A DNA stretch of 64,000 bases. Source: Mycobacterium gordonae (GTDB lineage Bacteria > Actinomycetota > Actinomycetes > Mycobacteriales > Mycobacteriaceae). The stretch spans positions 248,001 to 312,000 of the forward strand of contig NZ_LKTM01000001.1 in assembly GCF_001417955.2 (NCBI RefSeq). The letters are read 5' to 3'. Positions within the stretch are counted from its first letter, which is position 1. Every line of letters starts with the position of its first letter. The notes under the pieces are model-generated. The model saw nothing but the letters and a program-made list of their open reading frames with translations. It did not search any database and was not told the DNA's origin. This document shows, one piece after another, positions 54,483 through 64,000 of the stretch. The translations under genes were made by a program, and so were the position numbers.

Positions 54483-56198
54483 GTGGGCCATCCATTTCAG
54501 TACGGCTGGATCAAAGGGCGGGCGGATCTCATCGCCGGTCTGACCGTCGCGGCCATCTCGTTTCCGCAAGCGATCGCGTACGCGCTGATCGCCGGGGTGG
54601 ACCCGAAGTTCGGCGTCTACTCGGCCATCGTGGTGACGACGATCGCGTCGATCTTCGGGTCCTCCTCACACCTGATCAACGGCCCGACGAGTGCGATTTC
54701 GCTGCTGGTCTTCACCGCGCTGGCATTCATCGACTCGGAGAACACCGGACAGCTCTACCAGGCACTGTTCCTGCTCGGGGTGTTGGTGGGGGCGTTCCAG
54801 ATCATCATCGCGGTGTTCCGGCTGGGCAATCTCACCCGCTATATCTCCGAATCCGTGATCATCGGTTTCATGGCGGCGGCCGCCTTTCTGCTCGCCATCG
54901 GACAGCTCGGTAACGCGTTGGGCGTCAAGGACAAAGGCAACGGCCATATGCAGGTGCTGCGGCGCGTATGGCTCACGCTCTTCCACGGGGACGCGATCAA
55001 TTACCGCGCGGTGATCATCAGCGCCTCCGCAGTAGTGCTGGCTGTGGTGCTGCGAAAGGTCGTGCAGCGCTTCGGGTTGCCGCAGATCGACATGCTCGCG
55101 GTACTGGTCATCACGGCCGTGATCGCCTATGTGGCCGGTTGGTCCGTTCCGGGCACAGGTGGCCGCACCGCGGTGTCGGTGGCGGCCAAGGTGCCGCGTA
55201 GCCTGCCCACCCCGCACATCCCCGACGTCAACACGGCGTGGTTGCCGGAACTGTCGACCGGAGCGCTGGCCATCGCGTTCGTCGGCATCATCGAAGCCCT
55301 GTCGATCGCGAAAGCCATTGCGCACCAGACCCAGCAGAAGCTGGACTACAACCGTCAGATCATGGCCGAAGGACTGGCCAACCTCGGTGGCGGGTTCTTC
55401 CAGAGTCTGCCCGGCTCGGGGTCGTTGTCGCGCTCGGCGATCAACTATCAATCCGGTGCCGCGACGGTTGCCGTGGCGCTACTGTTGTTCGCGCCCTTGT
55501 TGCGCTATGTACCGCAGCCCGCGCTGGCCGGACTGCTGCTGGTGACCGCGGCTCGGCTCGTCGACTTCAAGCGACTCATTTACACGTTGAAGGCGTCTCG
55601 GTACGACGCCGGGCTGGTGGTCGTGACGGCCCTGACGGGAATCGCCATAGACCTCGACAAGGCCGTGCTGCTCGGGGTGATTCTGTCGATCCTGCTGTTC
55701 GTGCCCCGAGCGGCCAAACTCAAGGCAACCGAACTCATCGTCACGCCCGAACGCGTCGTCCGCGAGCGTGTTCGGGGCGACGAGCCGGACGCCAGCACCG
55801 TCATCTACGACCTGGAAGGTGAGCTGTTCTTCGGAGCCGCGCCGGAATTGGACCGCCACCTCGCGGATTTGACGCACCGGATCGAGGCGGAGGATCAGGG
55901 CAAGATCGTGATCCTGCGACTCAAACGCGTTCGGCACCCCGACGTGGTGTGCATCGAGCGAATCGAGCACTTCCTACGCGAACTCACGGACCGCGACGTC
56001 ACCGTGCTGCTCGCCGGCGTGCGCCCCGACACCGCCGAGATTCTCAAAAACGTCGGCTTCCAAAGCTGGTTCCCCGCCGAGCACGTCTTTCCCGAGGAGG
56101 ACCGGGAGTTCTCGGCGACCCTGAAGGCCGTGCGCTATGCCCACGCCAAAGCGGCAGACCGGCCCGGGGCGGAACCTGACCTTTACTACCTGGTCTGA
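54483..56198 (+). CDS. SulP-family anion permease with STAS domain
   Basis: The 571-residue protein has about 11-12 transmembrane helices (residues 10-410), including the SulP motif FPQAIAYALIAGVDPKFGVYS near the N-terminus and SSHLINGPTSAISLLVF. A cytoplasmic STAS domain (about 435-550, YDLEGELFFGAAPELDRHL) follows. It would import sulfate or bicarbonate-type anions. The start is GTG, 10 bp after the sulfate-binding protein, so the two are one operon and may work together. Confidence 0.93.
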   Translation: MGHPFQYGWIKGRADLIAGLTVAAISFPQAIAYALIAGVDPKFGVYSAIVVTTIASIFGSSSHLINGPTSAISLLVFTALAFIDSENTGQLYQALFLLGVLVGAFQIIIAVFRLGNLTRYISESVIIGFMAAAAFLLAIGQLGNALGVKDKGNGHMQVLRRVWLTLFHGDAINYRAVIISASAVVLAVVLRKVVQRFGLPQIDMLAVLVITAVIAYVAGWSVPGTGGRTAVSVAAKVPRSLPTPHIPDVNTAWLPELSTGALAIAFVGIIEALSIAKAIAHQTQQKLDYNRQIMAEGLANLGGGFFQSLPGSGSLSRSAINYQSGAATVAVALLLFAPLLRYVPQPALAGLLLVTAARLVDFKRLIYTLKASRYDAGLVVVTALTGIAIDLDKAVLLGVILSILLFVPRAAKLKATELIVTPERVVRERVRGDEPDASTVIYDLEGELFFGAAPELDRHLADLTHRIEAEDQGKIVILRLKRVRHPDVVCIERIEHFLRELTDRDVTVLLAGVRPDTAEILKNVGFQSWFPAEHVFPEEDREFSATLKAVRYAHAKAADRPGAEPDLYYLV

Positions 56199-56202
56199 GA
56201 AT

Positions 56203-57024
56203 TCACGGCGTCCCCGCCTTCACCGCTGCGATGACACCACCGTCCACCAACAGGTCGGTGCCGGTGATGAACGAGGCATCGCTGCCGAGCAGAAACGCGG
56301 CCGCCGCGGCGATGTCGTCGGGGGTGCCGATGCGGCCGGTCCCGGACATGGCGATCATGGCCCGCATCCCGTCGCCGACGGGCGAGGCGAGTTCCTGCTG
56401 ACCCATCGGCGTGGAGATGATGCCTGGGCTGATCGAGTTGATGCGGGCGCCACGGCGGCCCCATTGCGCACTGGCGCCACGGACGCGAATCAGGTTGGCT
56501 TGCTTGGCGATCGGGTAGGCGAAGTTCGGCTCCGTGATCTTCCGGACGAGATCCAGCGTGAGCAGTTCCTCTGGCGGATTGTGCGCCAACGCCTTTTCCT
56601 GCTCGGCGGACAGCGGCGGGAACATGTGGCCCGCCATGCTGGCGATGACGACGCCCGCGCCGCCGGGCGCGATGACGTCGCCGAACTCTCGGAGCACCAG
56701 CGCGACGCCGAGCAGGTCCACGGCCAGGATCGCCTCGGCCGAGGCCTGCGCCGGTGAGAGTCCGGCGGTGTGGGCCAGTTGGGTCACGTTGCCCAGCGAT
56801 CCGGCGAAGCCGGCAAGCGCGTGCACCGACTCGGGCGATGAGACGTCGACCTTCTGAGTTTCGACGTCGTAGCCATCCGCGGACAGGGAGTCGGCGACCG
56901 AGGCCAGTACCTGTTCGTTGTTGTCAGCCAGCAACACCGTCTTCGACGGACCAAGGCGCCGGGCAATCGCCTGTCCCATACCGCCCACACCGATCACGGT
57001 CAGCACTTCGCGGTACACCGTCAT
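56203..57024 (-). CDS. Short-chain dehydrogenase/reductase with atypical cofactor loop
   Basis: The 273-residue protein has SDR features (AHTAGLSP, the catalytic Ser near VIASMAG, YPIAK active-site pair, NSISPGIISTPMG). The N-terminal cofactor loop reads VIGVGGMGQAIARRLG rather than TGxxxGIG. It would be an NAD(P)-dependent oxidoreductase. Its start overlaps the stop of the large cyclase-ATPase gene (ATGA), so it is co-translated with that regulator. Confidence 0.88.
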   Translation of the reverse strand: MTVYREVLTVIGVGGMGQAIARRLGPSKTVLLADNNEQVLASVADSLSADGYDVETQKVDVSSPESVHALAGFAGSLGNVTQLAHTAGLSPAQASAEAILAVDLLGVALVLREFGDVIAPGGAGVVIASMAGHMFPPLSAEQEKALAHNPPEELLTLDLVRKITEPNFAYPIAKQANLIRVRGASAQWGRRGARINSISPGIISTPMGQQELASPVGDGMRAMIAMSGTGRIGTPDDIAAAAAFLLGSDASFITGTDLLVDGGVIAAVKAGTP

Positions 57025-60000
57025 GCCATCTCCTCTGCCCAGGCGATATGTCCCTCGAAGCCACAGGAATTCGCCATCTGACGGTAGCTGTCTCGATATG
57101 CGCGGTAGGCCCCGCCCTCGCCGAGCGCGTTCGCCAGCAACGCCCGCATACGAAGCAGCCAGAGTTCGTTCATAAGGGATCCGGGCTCGGACGGCTCGGC
57201 TGCCAACCGCTCGACCGCCGCCTGCGCTTCCTGGATGTCTGCGGGCGCCCGCCTGCTCAGCAGTGCGTCAACGAGAGCCGAGACGGCCGCTGCGCGGATG
57301 AGCGTCCCGCCGGACCGGTAGTCGGCCTCCTCGACATCGCGAGCGAATTCAACTGCCTTGTCGAGATCCCCGGCCCTGGTCTCCTGGTTGACGAGATGGA
57401 GGTCGATGAATCCGATGATCGCCATGGTAAAGCGTTCCTGCACAGCGGCTTCACGGGCCGCCACAAGCAATTGGATGCCCTCGTCCGTGCTGCCGTGCAT
57501 GAGTAGGGTCAGTCCGCGCACATAGCGGGCGCAACTGAGTGTGAAATCGTCGCCTGCCCGCTCCGCGGTCTCGAGGACTTCAGCTGCCTCGTCCAGGGCG
57601 GCGGCGTCCGGCAGCAACGCTCCGTTGACCGTCAGGGAATGCTTGAAGACGAGCATCACCGCGCGCAGTGTCACGCCGAAATCCCGGACCATTGTTGCGG
57701 ACCGCTCGACATCGGCGCGCCACCCAGGGTCGCCGAGAATGCATCGGGCGCAACCTCGCAACATGATCGCGCCGGTCAGCGGAGAACTGATCACGAGGTT
57801 GCCGATCGTGGCGTCACCGTCTGCCAGGTCGATCGCGCGTTGCGACAGACGCCGGCATTCTGCCGCGGCGCCGCACTGCAGTTTGGCGGTTGCTGCGGCA
57901 TATAGCAGCCCAACGCTCAGTTGCCGATCTTCGATTGACTCAAGTAGATCGACGAGTTGCGAAGCCCAGTGCGATGCCTGGCGAAATTCGGCGTGGACGG
58001 TCAGTGCGGACACCCATCCGGTCATCCCGATGGCCAGTGACACCTTGTCACCGGCGGTGCCGGTGAGCTCGCGCAGCTCGTCGAAACCGGTGTCGGCCAT
58101 GCTGCCGCCGGCCATCCAGGAGCTGGCACACAACAGTGTCCGAGGAGTGATACGCATCGAGAGGCGTTGCTGATCGGTGGTCGGCAATCGGTCGGCCACA
58201 TCGCGTGCGCGCTGCCAACTGGCTCGTGCCGCAGCGAGGTCGCGGTGAGTAAGCCAGGTCCCGGCGCGCATGTGCCAGTCGAAGGCCGTGTGGAGGTCGC
58301 CTGCTGCTGTGAGATGTTCGGCGATCAGTGGGGCGTTTTCGTCGGGTGAGCCGAGGCGTTCGATTGTGGCTGCCAATTTCCGATGCTGTTCGGCGCGGTC
58401 GGCCCGCAGTTGTGACTCATAGGCAACCGCACGAATCAGCGGATGCCGGAACGCATATTCGACTTGGGGAGTAAAACTCACCTGATCGATCAGCTCAGCC
58501 CCGACCAGCTCGGGTACCACCGGTTCGATTCCCAGCGCGGTCACCAGTTCGGGGGTGAAACGCGACCCGATCACTGCCGCGGCGCTCAATGTGCGTTTGG
58601 CCGAGGAGCTCAGGCGGTCGACACGCGCCGCAATCACCGCCTGCAACGTCGCGGGCACACTGATGTCCGCAATCTCAGCGGCGAGTCGATACCCTCCCCG
58701 CCTGCCGCAAATCTTTCCTCGTTCGGCCAGGTCGCGCACGAGCTCTTCGGCGAAGAACGGGTTACCCGAGGCACGCTCGGCGATGACATCGATCAGCGGC
58801 TGCACGGAGGAGCCGGGCCCCAGCAACCCGCCGATCAATGATGCGGTTTGTGCGGCGTTGAGCGGCCGCAGGGCAATCGTCTGCATGCCCGGGACTTTGG
58901 TGAGCGCACCGTGGTATTCAGGGCGATAGGTGATCAAGACGATCGATGGGGTCTGCGGGATTACCGCCAGGAAATCAACCAGCATCGACTCGCTGACCTC
59001 GTCGATCCAGTGAACATCTTCGATCACATACAAGACCGGCTCGTCGCGGGCCAGCGACGCCGCGTTGACCAGTGCCGTCAGGCGCCGCCGGCGGGCATCG
59101 GCCTCGATGGGCGGCAGGGCGACGTCTGGGTCCGCTATTCCGAGTAAATCGTCAAGCAGCACAAGGTCTTCGGGATCGGCACCGCCCATAAGGGCGCGAA
59201 TGCGGGCACGGGCCGCGGCGGCATCGAGGTCGTCGACCGCCAGCCCGGTCCGCAACAGGCCACTGACGGCATGAAATGGCAGGTCGCTGGTATGTGATTC
59301 GCAGCAGGTGGTGAATACGGCCACGCCGCGGCCGCCCGCGTACGCCGCGGTTTCACGCACGATGCGGCTCTTGCCGATTCCGGCGGGGCCCAGAACACCG
59401 ATCACACAACCGGCTCCGGCGATAGCCTCCTGGAGAATTCCGGTGAGGGTGTTGAGTTCCCAGGTGCGCCCGACCAGCTGTGGATCACTGCGTCGATGAT
59501 GATCTTGTGTTGTCGCGAGCAGGCGCCGTGCGGGCACCGGGTCGGTCGCGCCTTTGATGTGCACCAGCTCCTGCTCGGACAGCACTGTGACGTCTTCGAC
59601 CAGTCGAGCGGTCGATTCGCTGAGCATCACCCCACCGGGCGGAGCCACCGATTCCATCCGCTGTGCCATGCCGACCTGCTGCCCAATCGCAGTGTAACCC
59701 CAAGCACCAGAACCTATTTCACCGGCAATAACCTGCCCCGAATTCAGTCCCACCCGCAGCTTGAAATCCACGCCGTCACGGTGGGCGATGTCCGGAGCCA
59801 GTCGCCGCGCCTCGTCCTGGATGCCCAACGCAGCGAGGCAGGCGCGAAAGGCGTGGTCTTCCAGAGCGATCGGGGCCCCGAACACCGCCATGATGCCATC
59901 GCCGGTGAACTTGTCCACGGTTCCGCCGTAGCGCTGCACCACCGCCGCCGCGGCCGTGACGAGTTCGGTCATGATCTCCCGCAAACGCTCCGGGCCGACA

Positions 60001-60170
60001 GCCGCAGCGATGTCCATCGAGTGCACCACATCGGCGAACAGCACCGTCACCTGCTTGTATTCCGCCGACGGAGCGGAGGCCACGCTCGGCGATCCGCACT
60101 CGTGGCAGAACTTCGCGGCGGGCCGCAGATCGGTAGCGCATGTCGCGCACGCAGTCGCCGCGTCCGTCAT
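57021..60170 (-). CDS. Class III nucleotide cyclase - AAA ATPase - helical repeat regulator
   Basis: The 1049-residue protein has an N-terminal zinc ribbon (Cys8, Cys11, Cys22, Cys25), a class III cyclase domain (about 36-215: VTVLFADVV with Asp47, DKFTGDG with Lys87 and Asp91), an AAA/STAND ATPase (GPAGIGKS at 261-268, LYVIEDVHWID) and a long helical repeat region to the C-terminus. The cyclase segment that normally reads VNxAxR is VGMAQR, so the transition-state Asn is Gly167. It probably senses a signal and may make little cAMP. The ATG at 60170 is chosen for similarity. It is coupled to the SDR downstream. Confidence 0.92.
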   Translation of the reverse strand: MTDAATACATCATDLRPAAKFCHECGSPSVASAPSAEYKQVTVLFADVVHSMDIAAAVGPERLREIMTELVTAAAAVVQRYGGTVDKFTGDGIMAVFGAPIALEDHAFRACLAALGIQDEARRLAPDIAHRDGVDFKLRVGLNSGQVIAGEIGSGAWGYTAIGQQVGMAQRMESVAPPGGVMLSESTARLVEDVTVLSEQELVHIKGATDPVPARRLLATTQDHHRRSDPQLVGRTWELNTLTGILQEAIAGAGCVIGVLGPAGIGKSRIVRETAAYAGGRGVAVFTTCCESHTSDLPFHAVSGLLRTGLAVDDLDAAAARARIRALMGGADPEDLVLLDDLLGIADPDVALPPIEADARRRRLTALVNAASLARDEPVLYVIEDVHWIDEVSESMLVDFLAVIPQTPSIVLITYRPEYHGALTKVPGMQTIALRPLNAAQTASLIGGLLGPGSSVQPLIDVIAERASGNPFFAEELVRDLAERGKICGRRGGYRLAAEIADISVPATLQAVIAARVDRLSSSAKRTLSAAAVIGSRFTPELVTALGIEPVVPELVGAELIDQVSFTPQVEYAFRHPLIRAVAYESQLRADRAEQHRKLAATIERLGSPDENAPLIAEHLTAAGDLHTAFDWHMRAGTWLTHRDLAAARASWQRARDVADRLPTTDQQRLSMRITPRTLLCASSWMAGGSMADTGFDELRELTGTAGDKVSLAIGMTGWVSALTVHAEFRQASHWASQLVDLLESIEDRQLSVGLLYAAATAKLQCGAAAECRRLSQRAIDLADGDATIGNLVISSPLTGAIMLRGCARCILGDPGWRADVERSATMVRDFGVTLRAVMLVFKHSLTVNGALLPDAAALDEAAEVLETAERAGDDFTLSCARYVRGLTLLMHGSTDEGIQLLVAAREAAVQERFTMAIIGFIDLHLVNQETRAGDLDKAVEFARDVEEADYRSGGTLIRAAAVSALVDALLSRRAPADIQEAQAAVERLAAEPSEPGSLMNELWLLRMRALLANALGEGGAYRAYRDSYRQMANSCGFEGHIAWAEEMA

Positions 60171-60224
60171 GTCTGCACCACCGATCCGGTTCTGACGCCA
60201 ATCGAAGAATAAGACTTCTGCGGC

Positions 60225-60230
60225 TACGTT
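60225..60230 (+). promoter_or_regulatory. Leaderless -10 element of methyltransferase gene
   Basis: TACGTT matches the mycobacterial TANNNT -10 pattern and ends 7 nt before the GTG at 60238, the distance expected when transcription begins at the start codon. No clear -35 is visible. Confidence 0.45.
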
Positions 60231-60237
60231 GGACGAG

Positions 60238-60828
60238 GTGCCGACGCAACAACCGTGGAATATCAATATCCACTACAACGCACTGGTGGACGCACAGGTC
60301 CCTGCCGGGGCCCAGCAGGTCCTCGACGTGGGCTGTGGTGACGGGTTCCTGGCCGCATTGCTGGCCGAGCGGATACCGCGGGTCGTCGCGCTCGACATCG
60401 ACGAGCCCGTATTGCAGCGCGCGGCCGCCAGGTTTCCCGATGCGCCGGTGCAGTGGCGGCACGGCGACGTGATGACGGCCGACCTGCCCTGCTTCGACGC
60501 GGTGGTGTCCAACGCCGCCCTGCACCACATCGACGACTCGCGGGCCGCATTGGCGCGGCTTGCGCAACTGGTGCGGCCAGGAGGAAAGCTGGCCGTGGTG
60601 TCGTTCGTTAAACCGTCTCTGCAAGAAGCCATCTGGCACCTGACTTCGTGGACGGCCTGCGGCGTCGTCAATCAGATCCGAGGCAAATGGGAACACAGCG
60701 CTCCCATCAAATGGCCACCACCGGACAACTTCGCCCAGCTGCGCGCACACGCTCGGGAAGTGCTTCCCGGGGTGCGGGTCCGGCGACTGCTCTACGGACG
60801 CGTGCTGATCACCTGGCGCGCAACCTAA
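60238..60828 (+). CDS. Class I SAM-dependent methyltransferase
   Basis: The 196-residue protein has motif I VLDVGCGDGFLAALL, the acidic end of strand 2 VVALDID, and SNAALHHIDDSRAALARLAQLVRPGGKLAVVSF. It would methylate a small molecule; the 11-type methyltransferase fold fits. The GTG at 60238 is preferred from the promoter spacing; a TTG at 60229 is possible. It diverges from the cyclase gene and its stop overlaps the convergent SDR by 4 bp. Confidence 0.9.
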   Translation: MPTQQPWNINIHYNALVDAQVPAGAQQVLDVGCGDGFLAALLAERIPRVVALDIDEPVLQRAAARFPDAPVQWRHGDVMTADLPCFDAVVSNAALHHIDDSRAALARLAQLVRPGGKLAVVSFVKPSLQEAIWHLTSWTACGVVNQIRGKWEHSAPIKWPPPDNFAQLRAHAREVLPGVRVRRLLYGRVLITWRAT

Positions 60829-61640
60829 TCCGATCCCATGGCAGCGGCGCTGGCCGCGCTGATGAGTTTGACGGCCTCATTGCGGGGCAGTGAACCCAGC
60901 AGCTGCATACCTGCCCGCAACTCCTCGCCCACGATCCAGGTCGGCCCGCCGGTCAGGTTGTCGAAAGCCTCCGCGATGACGTCGCCGACGGCGACCGCTC
61001 CCGGCGGCACCTCATCGAGTGAAGCGATCTGGCCGCGGCTGTACTCGAGCTCTCGCAGCGCGGGGGTATCCGTCTTGCCGAGAATGAGACCCAGGACGTC
61101 GACGCCTTTGTCGTGCAACTCGGCCCACAACGCCTCGGCGAAGACCATGTCGAAAGCCTTGGAAGCCGCGTAGGCCACCATGTTGGGTCCGCCGGCGAAC
61201 CCGGCGCCGGAGCCGAAGACGACGATGCCGCCGCGGCCGCGCTCGACCATCGCCGGCGCGAAGTGGTGACACAACTGCACCGGCACCATGCAGTTGCGTT
61301 GCACCATCGACTCGGCGGCCTGCACCGGACTGGACAGAAAAGGCTTGAAATTCGGGTCCGCCCCGGCGCAATAGACAAGAAACCCGATCTCCAGGTCGGC
61401 GGTGGCCTCAGCGATGGCGGCCGCCGCCCCGGGCGCCGCGAGGTCGACCGCCAAAGTCCGGGTCTGTGCCGACGTGGCCGAAACAATCTGGGCGGCAACG
61501 TCATCGAGCACCGCCTGGCGGCGGGCCAGCAGGACGACGTTGACGCCTCGCTCGGCAAGCCCCCGAGCGAACGCGGCGCCCACGCCGTCGGACGCACCTG
61601 CCACCAGTGCCCAGGGCCCGTACTTGGCCGCGAATGTCAC
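60825..61640 (-). CDS. Short-chain dehydrogenase/reductase
   Basis: The 271-residue SDR has VAGASDGVGAAFARGLAERG, YCAGAD, the Ser in VFGSGAG and YAASK. The subgroup, with a long C-terminal part, resembles mycobacterial ketoacyl or steroid reductases. The start is GTG with AGGGG upstream. It is the last gene of the CsoR-like operon, 9 bp after the SnoaL-like gene. Confidence 0.92.
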   Translation of the reverse strand: MTFAAKYGPWALVAGASDGVGAAFARGLAERGVNVVLLARRQAVLDDVAAQIVSATSAQTRTLAVDLAAPGAAAAIAEATADLEIGFLVYCAGADPNFKPFLSSPVQAAESMVQRNCMVPVQLCHHFAPAMVERGRGGIVVFGSGAGFAGGPNMVAYAASKAFDMVFAEALWAELHDKGVDVLGLILGKTDTPALRELEYSRGQIASLDEVPPGAVAVGDVIAEAFDNLTGGPTWIVGEELRAGMQLLGSLPRNEAVKLISAASAAAMGSD

Positions 61641-61649
61641 CCGTAACCC

Positions 61650-62048
61650 CTAGCCGACCGCGCTGACTCGCACCGTGGTGAACCGCCTACGGGCGATCCG
61701 CCATCCTTGCCGCGTGCGCACCATCTCGTCGTCATAGAAGCCGATGCCGTTGACACCCGACGTGTTGTCGGCGGCCATGATCAGGGCGTCGACGTACGTA
61801 CGGGCCACCGCGTTGTCGCCGTCGACGTCAATGGCCTGATTGGTCAGCCGGTGCAGCGTGTGCCCGGCCATCGCATGCACCTTCTCCATGAAGTCGGTGA
61901 CGGCGTCGACCCCGCTCCATGCGCCGATCTCGCCGTAGTCCAGTTGACAGTCTTCGGTGAACACCGTGCGGAACAGCGACCAGTCACGCCGGTCGATCCC
62001 GGTGGCATATCTCACCAGCAGGTCGGAGATATCGTCGCGGTCCGTCAT
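61650..62048 (-). CDS. SnoaL-like / NTF2-fold protein
   Basis: The 132-residue protein has the SnoaL-4 pattern: ISDLLVRYATGIDRRDWSLFRTVFTEDCQLDYG, then HTLHRLTNQAIDVDGDNAVARTYVDAL. The fold binds small hydrophobic ligands and includes isomerases and dehydratases. The start overlaps the DUF302 stop (ATGA) and the SDR follows closely, so it is in the CsoR-like operon. Confidence 0.9.
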   Translation of the reverse strand: MTDRDDISDLLVRYATGIDRRDWSLFRTVFTEDCQLDYGEIGAWSGVDAVTDFMEKVHAMAGHTLHRLTNQAIDVDGDNAVARTYVDALIMAADNTSGVNGIGFYDDEMVRTRQGWRIARRRFTTVRVSAVG

Positions 62049-62449
62049 GCCTGACTGAGTTTGCCGATGGCGGCCTGCAGCTTGGCTGCGGCTTCATCGG
62101 CGACCTCCTGCAAGCCCGGCTGGTCCACGACGCGGACCATCAACTGGGGGTCCATCGCCTCGACCAGGACACCGCCGTCCTCGGCGGCGCGTAGCACCAC
62201 GTTGCACGGCAGCAGCTGGCCGATGTGGCGGTCCACGTCCAGGGCGCGGTGCGCAAGCTGTGGGTTGCAGGCGCCGAGTATCAGGTAGTCCTCCATGTCC
62301 TCGCCGAGCTTCTGCTTCAGCGTGGCTTTGACGTCAATTCTGGTGAGTACCCCGAAGCCCTGTTCGGCCAGAGCCTGCGTCGTCTGCTCGACGGCATCAC
62401 CGAACGAGGTGTGCAAGGTGGCGGTCAATCCCGCGGTTCCTAGTGTCAT
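62045..62449 (-). CDS. DUF302 family protein
   Basis: The 134-residue protein is a single DUF302 domain: SFGDAVEQTTQALAEQGFGVLTRIDVKATLKQKLGED, DYLILGACNPQLAHRAL, and LLPCNVVLRAAEDGGVLVEAMDP. Two Cys (CNP and PCN) are typical of the family and may be redox-active. The role is unknown, but the family often accompanies sulfide or persulfide genes. AAGGAGAAAGGG precedes the start. It follows the CsoR-like gene by 20 bp. Confidence 0.92.
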   Translation of the reverse strand: MTLGTAGLTATLHTSFGDAVEQTTQALAEQGFGVLTRIDVKATLKQKLGEDMEDYLILGACNPQLAHRALDVDRHIGQLLPCNVVLRAAEDGGVLVEAMDPQLMVRVVDQPGLQEVADEAAAKLQAAIGKLSQA

Positions 62450-62469
62450 GACTGATCCCTTTCTCCTTC

Positions 62470-63173
<704 letters not shown>

Positions 63174-63182
63174 CCTCGATCT

Positions 63183-64000
63183 ATGGAACTGCGGCAGCTG
63201 CGGTACTTCGTGGCGGTTGCCGAGGAACTGCACTTCGGCCGCGCGGCGCAGCGCCTGCATATCTCGGGGCCGGCTTTGTCGCAACAGATCGTGGCGCTGG
63301 AACGAGACCTGGGTGCGGAGCTGTTCGTCCGCGACCGTCGCTCTGTCCGGTTGAGTCAGAGCGGCCGGACGCTGCTGCCGGATGCGCGTCGCATGCTGGC
63401 GCTGGCCGACGACGCGAAAAGCCGGGTGCGGCAGGCGGCGGAGATCTCCGCGCCCGTCCGACTCGGATACGTGAGTTGGCTGCCCGACGATGTGAGCAGC
63501 CTGGTCGGCGACGTGGCCGTGCGCATCGATGAATGGGTGCTGCCCTCGCATGTGCAAGCCGACCGGGTGGCCGAGGGCAGCCTCGACGTCGCGCTGACCT
63601 GGGTCACTGCGCGGCAGGCCACCGAGCGCGGGCTGACCTCGCACCTGCTGCGCGCGGAGCAGCTGGGCGCGGTGCTTCCCGGCGTCGACTCCACCGAACC
63701 CGTTGCGGCAAGGCAACTTCGGATCCTCGTCGACACCGACGAATCGGCCTGGCAGTCATGGAATCGGTTCGCGCGGGAACTCGCCGCGGACACCGGTGCG
63801 CGCGTTGTCGACATCGACGACGGCGGCATCACCGGCCCCGCGTTCTATGCGCATGTCCGCCGACTCGGTGCCGCTGTGCTGGCCTCGCCCAAGCGCCACA
63901 CTGCGGTGCCGCCGCCGAGCCTGGGGCAACGACTCGTGGCGAATCCTGTTCCGGTGTGGACGTGGTCGCTGGTCCACCGAAACGACGAGGAACGCGCCGC
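63183..64000 (+). CDS. LysR family transcriptional regulator (3' end outside window)
   Basis: The frame is open from ATG 63183 to the window end (272 codons seen). The N-terminal helix-turn-helix reads LRYFVAVAEELHFGRAAQRLHISGPALSQQIVALERDLG, then LFVRDRRSVRLSQSG, the standard LysR start. The effector domain follows and is nearly complete. The gene starts 9 bp after the AhpD-like gene on the same strand, so they may share a transcript; this spacing is unusual because LysR genes generally face their targets. Confidence 0.92.
   Translation, partial: MELRQLRYFVAVAEELHFGRAAQRLHISGPALSQQIVALERDLGAELFVRDRRSVRLSQSGRTLLPDARRMLALADDAKSRVRQAAEISAPVRLGYVSWLPDDVSSLVGDVAVRIDEWVLPSHVQADRVAEGSLDVALTWVTARQATERGLTSHLLRAEQLGAVLPGVDSTEPVAARQLRILVDTDESAWQSWNRFARELAADTGARVVDIDDGGITGPAFYAHVRRLGAAVLASPKRHTAVPPPSLGQRLVANPVPVWTWSLVHRNDEERA

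Overview
The window is chromosomal DNA from a mycobacterium. It has very high GC, two PE_PGRS genes (PE domain plus Gly-Gly-X repeats, 17110-18189 and 51452-53290), a close match to the Rv0072/Rv0073 ABC transporter pair, an LprB-like lipoprotein, a cutinase, many TetR regulators and many lipid or steroid-type catabolic genes. The PE_PGRS genes point to the slow-growing group. I see no rRNA, tRNA, CRISPR array, insertion sequence or phage gene. It looks like a dense accessory-metabolism stretch of chromosome.

Layout. 0-5.3 kb: a secreted low-complexity protein, a KstD-superfamily flavoprotein, a FadA6-like thiolase and a divergent enoyl-CoA hydratase, with a perfect match to the KstR2 operator consensus between the last two. 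5.3-10.2 kb: an amidohydrolase - Rieske oxygenase - PP2C phosphatase operon with its own palindrome, then an RsbW-like kinase and a STAS antagonist. 10.5-18.6 kb: the ABC exporter with a cyclic-nucleotide-binding domain, a Tat-exported catalase-like peroxidase with cytochrome b561, a lipoprotein esterase, a MarR regulator, an acyltransferase, a PE_PGRS and a small membrane protein. 18.7-22.1 kb: sulfotransferase and DUF1214 genes divergent from TetR across a 33-bp palindrome, then a second TetR.

22.2-35.2 kb is a large CoA-linked catabolic island: a double-length acyl-CoA dehydrogenase, two pairs of Cys-less thiolase fold plus DUF35 protein (the Ltp2 retro-aldolase arrangement), an aldehyde dehydrogenase, a LacI regulator, an amidohydrolase, a fused CoA-transferase, a small unknown protein and a PadR regulator. 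Two copies of one long hairpin repeat close the two convergent ends of this island. 35.2-48 kb: scattered oxidoreductases, hydrolases and regulators, including a PaaX-like regulator facing a second Rieske oxygenase, a polysaccharide deacetylase, a cutinase, an F420-type oxidoreductase and a divergent pair of paralogous TetR genes around an 18-bp palindrome.

48-64 kb: two translationally coupled Baeyer-Villiger monooxygenases, a PE_PGRS fused to a predicted secreted beta-propeller, a sulfate-binding protein coupled to a SulP permease, a 1049-residue cyclase-ATPase regulator with an SDR, a methyltransferase, and a CsoR/CstR-like operon (repressor, DUF302, SnoaL-like, SDR). That operon diverges from an AhpD-like protein and a LysR gene cut by the window edge. 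Several genes look leaderless, with a -10 hexamer 6-7 nt before the start codon.

Functional assignments rest on motifs and family resemblance read by eye; no database search was run.
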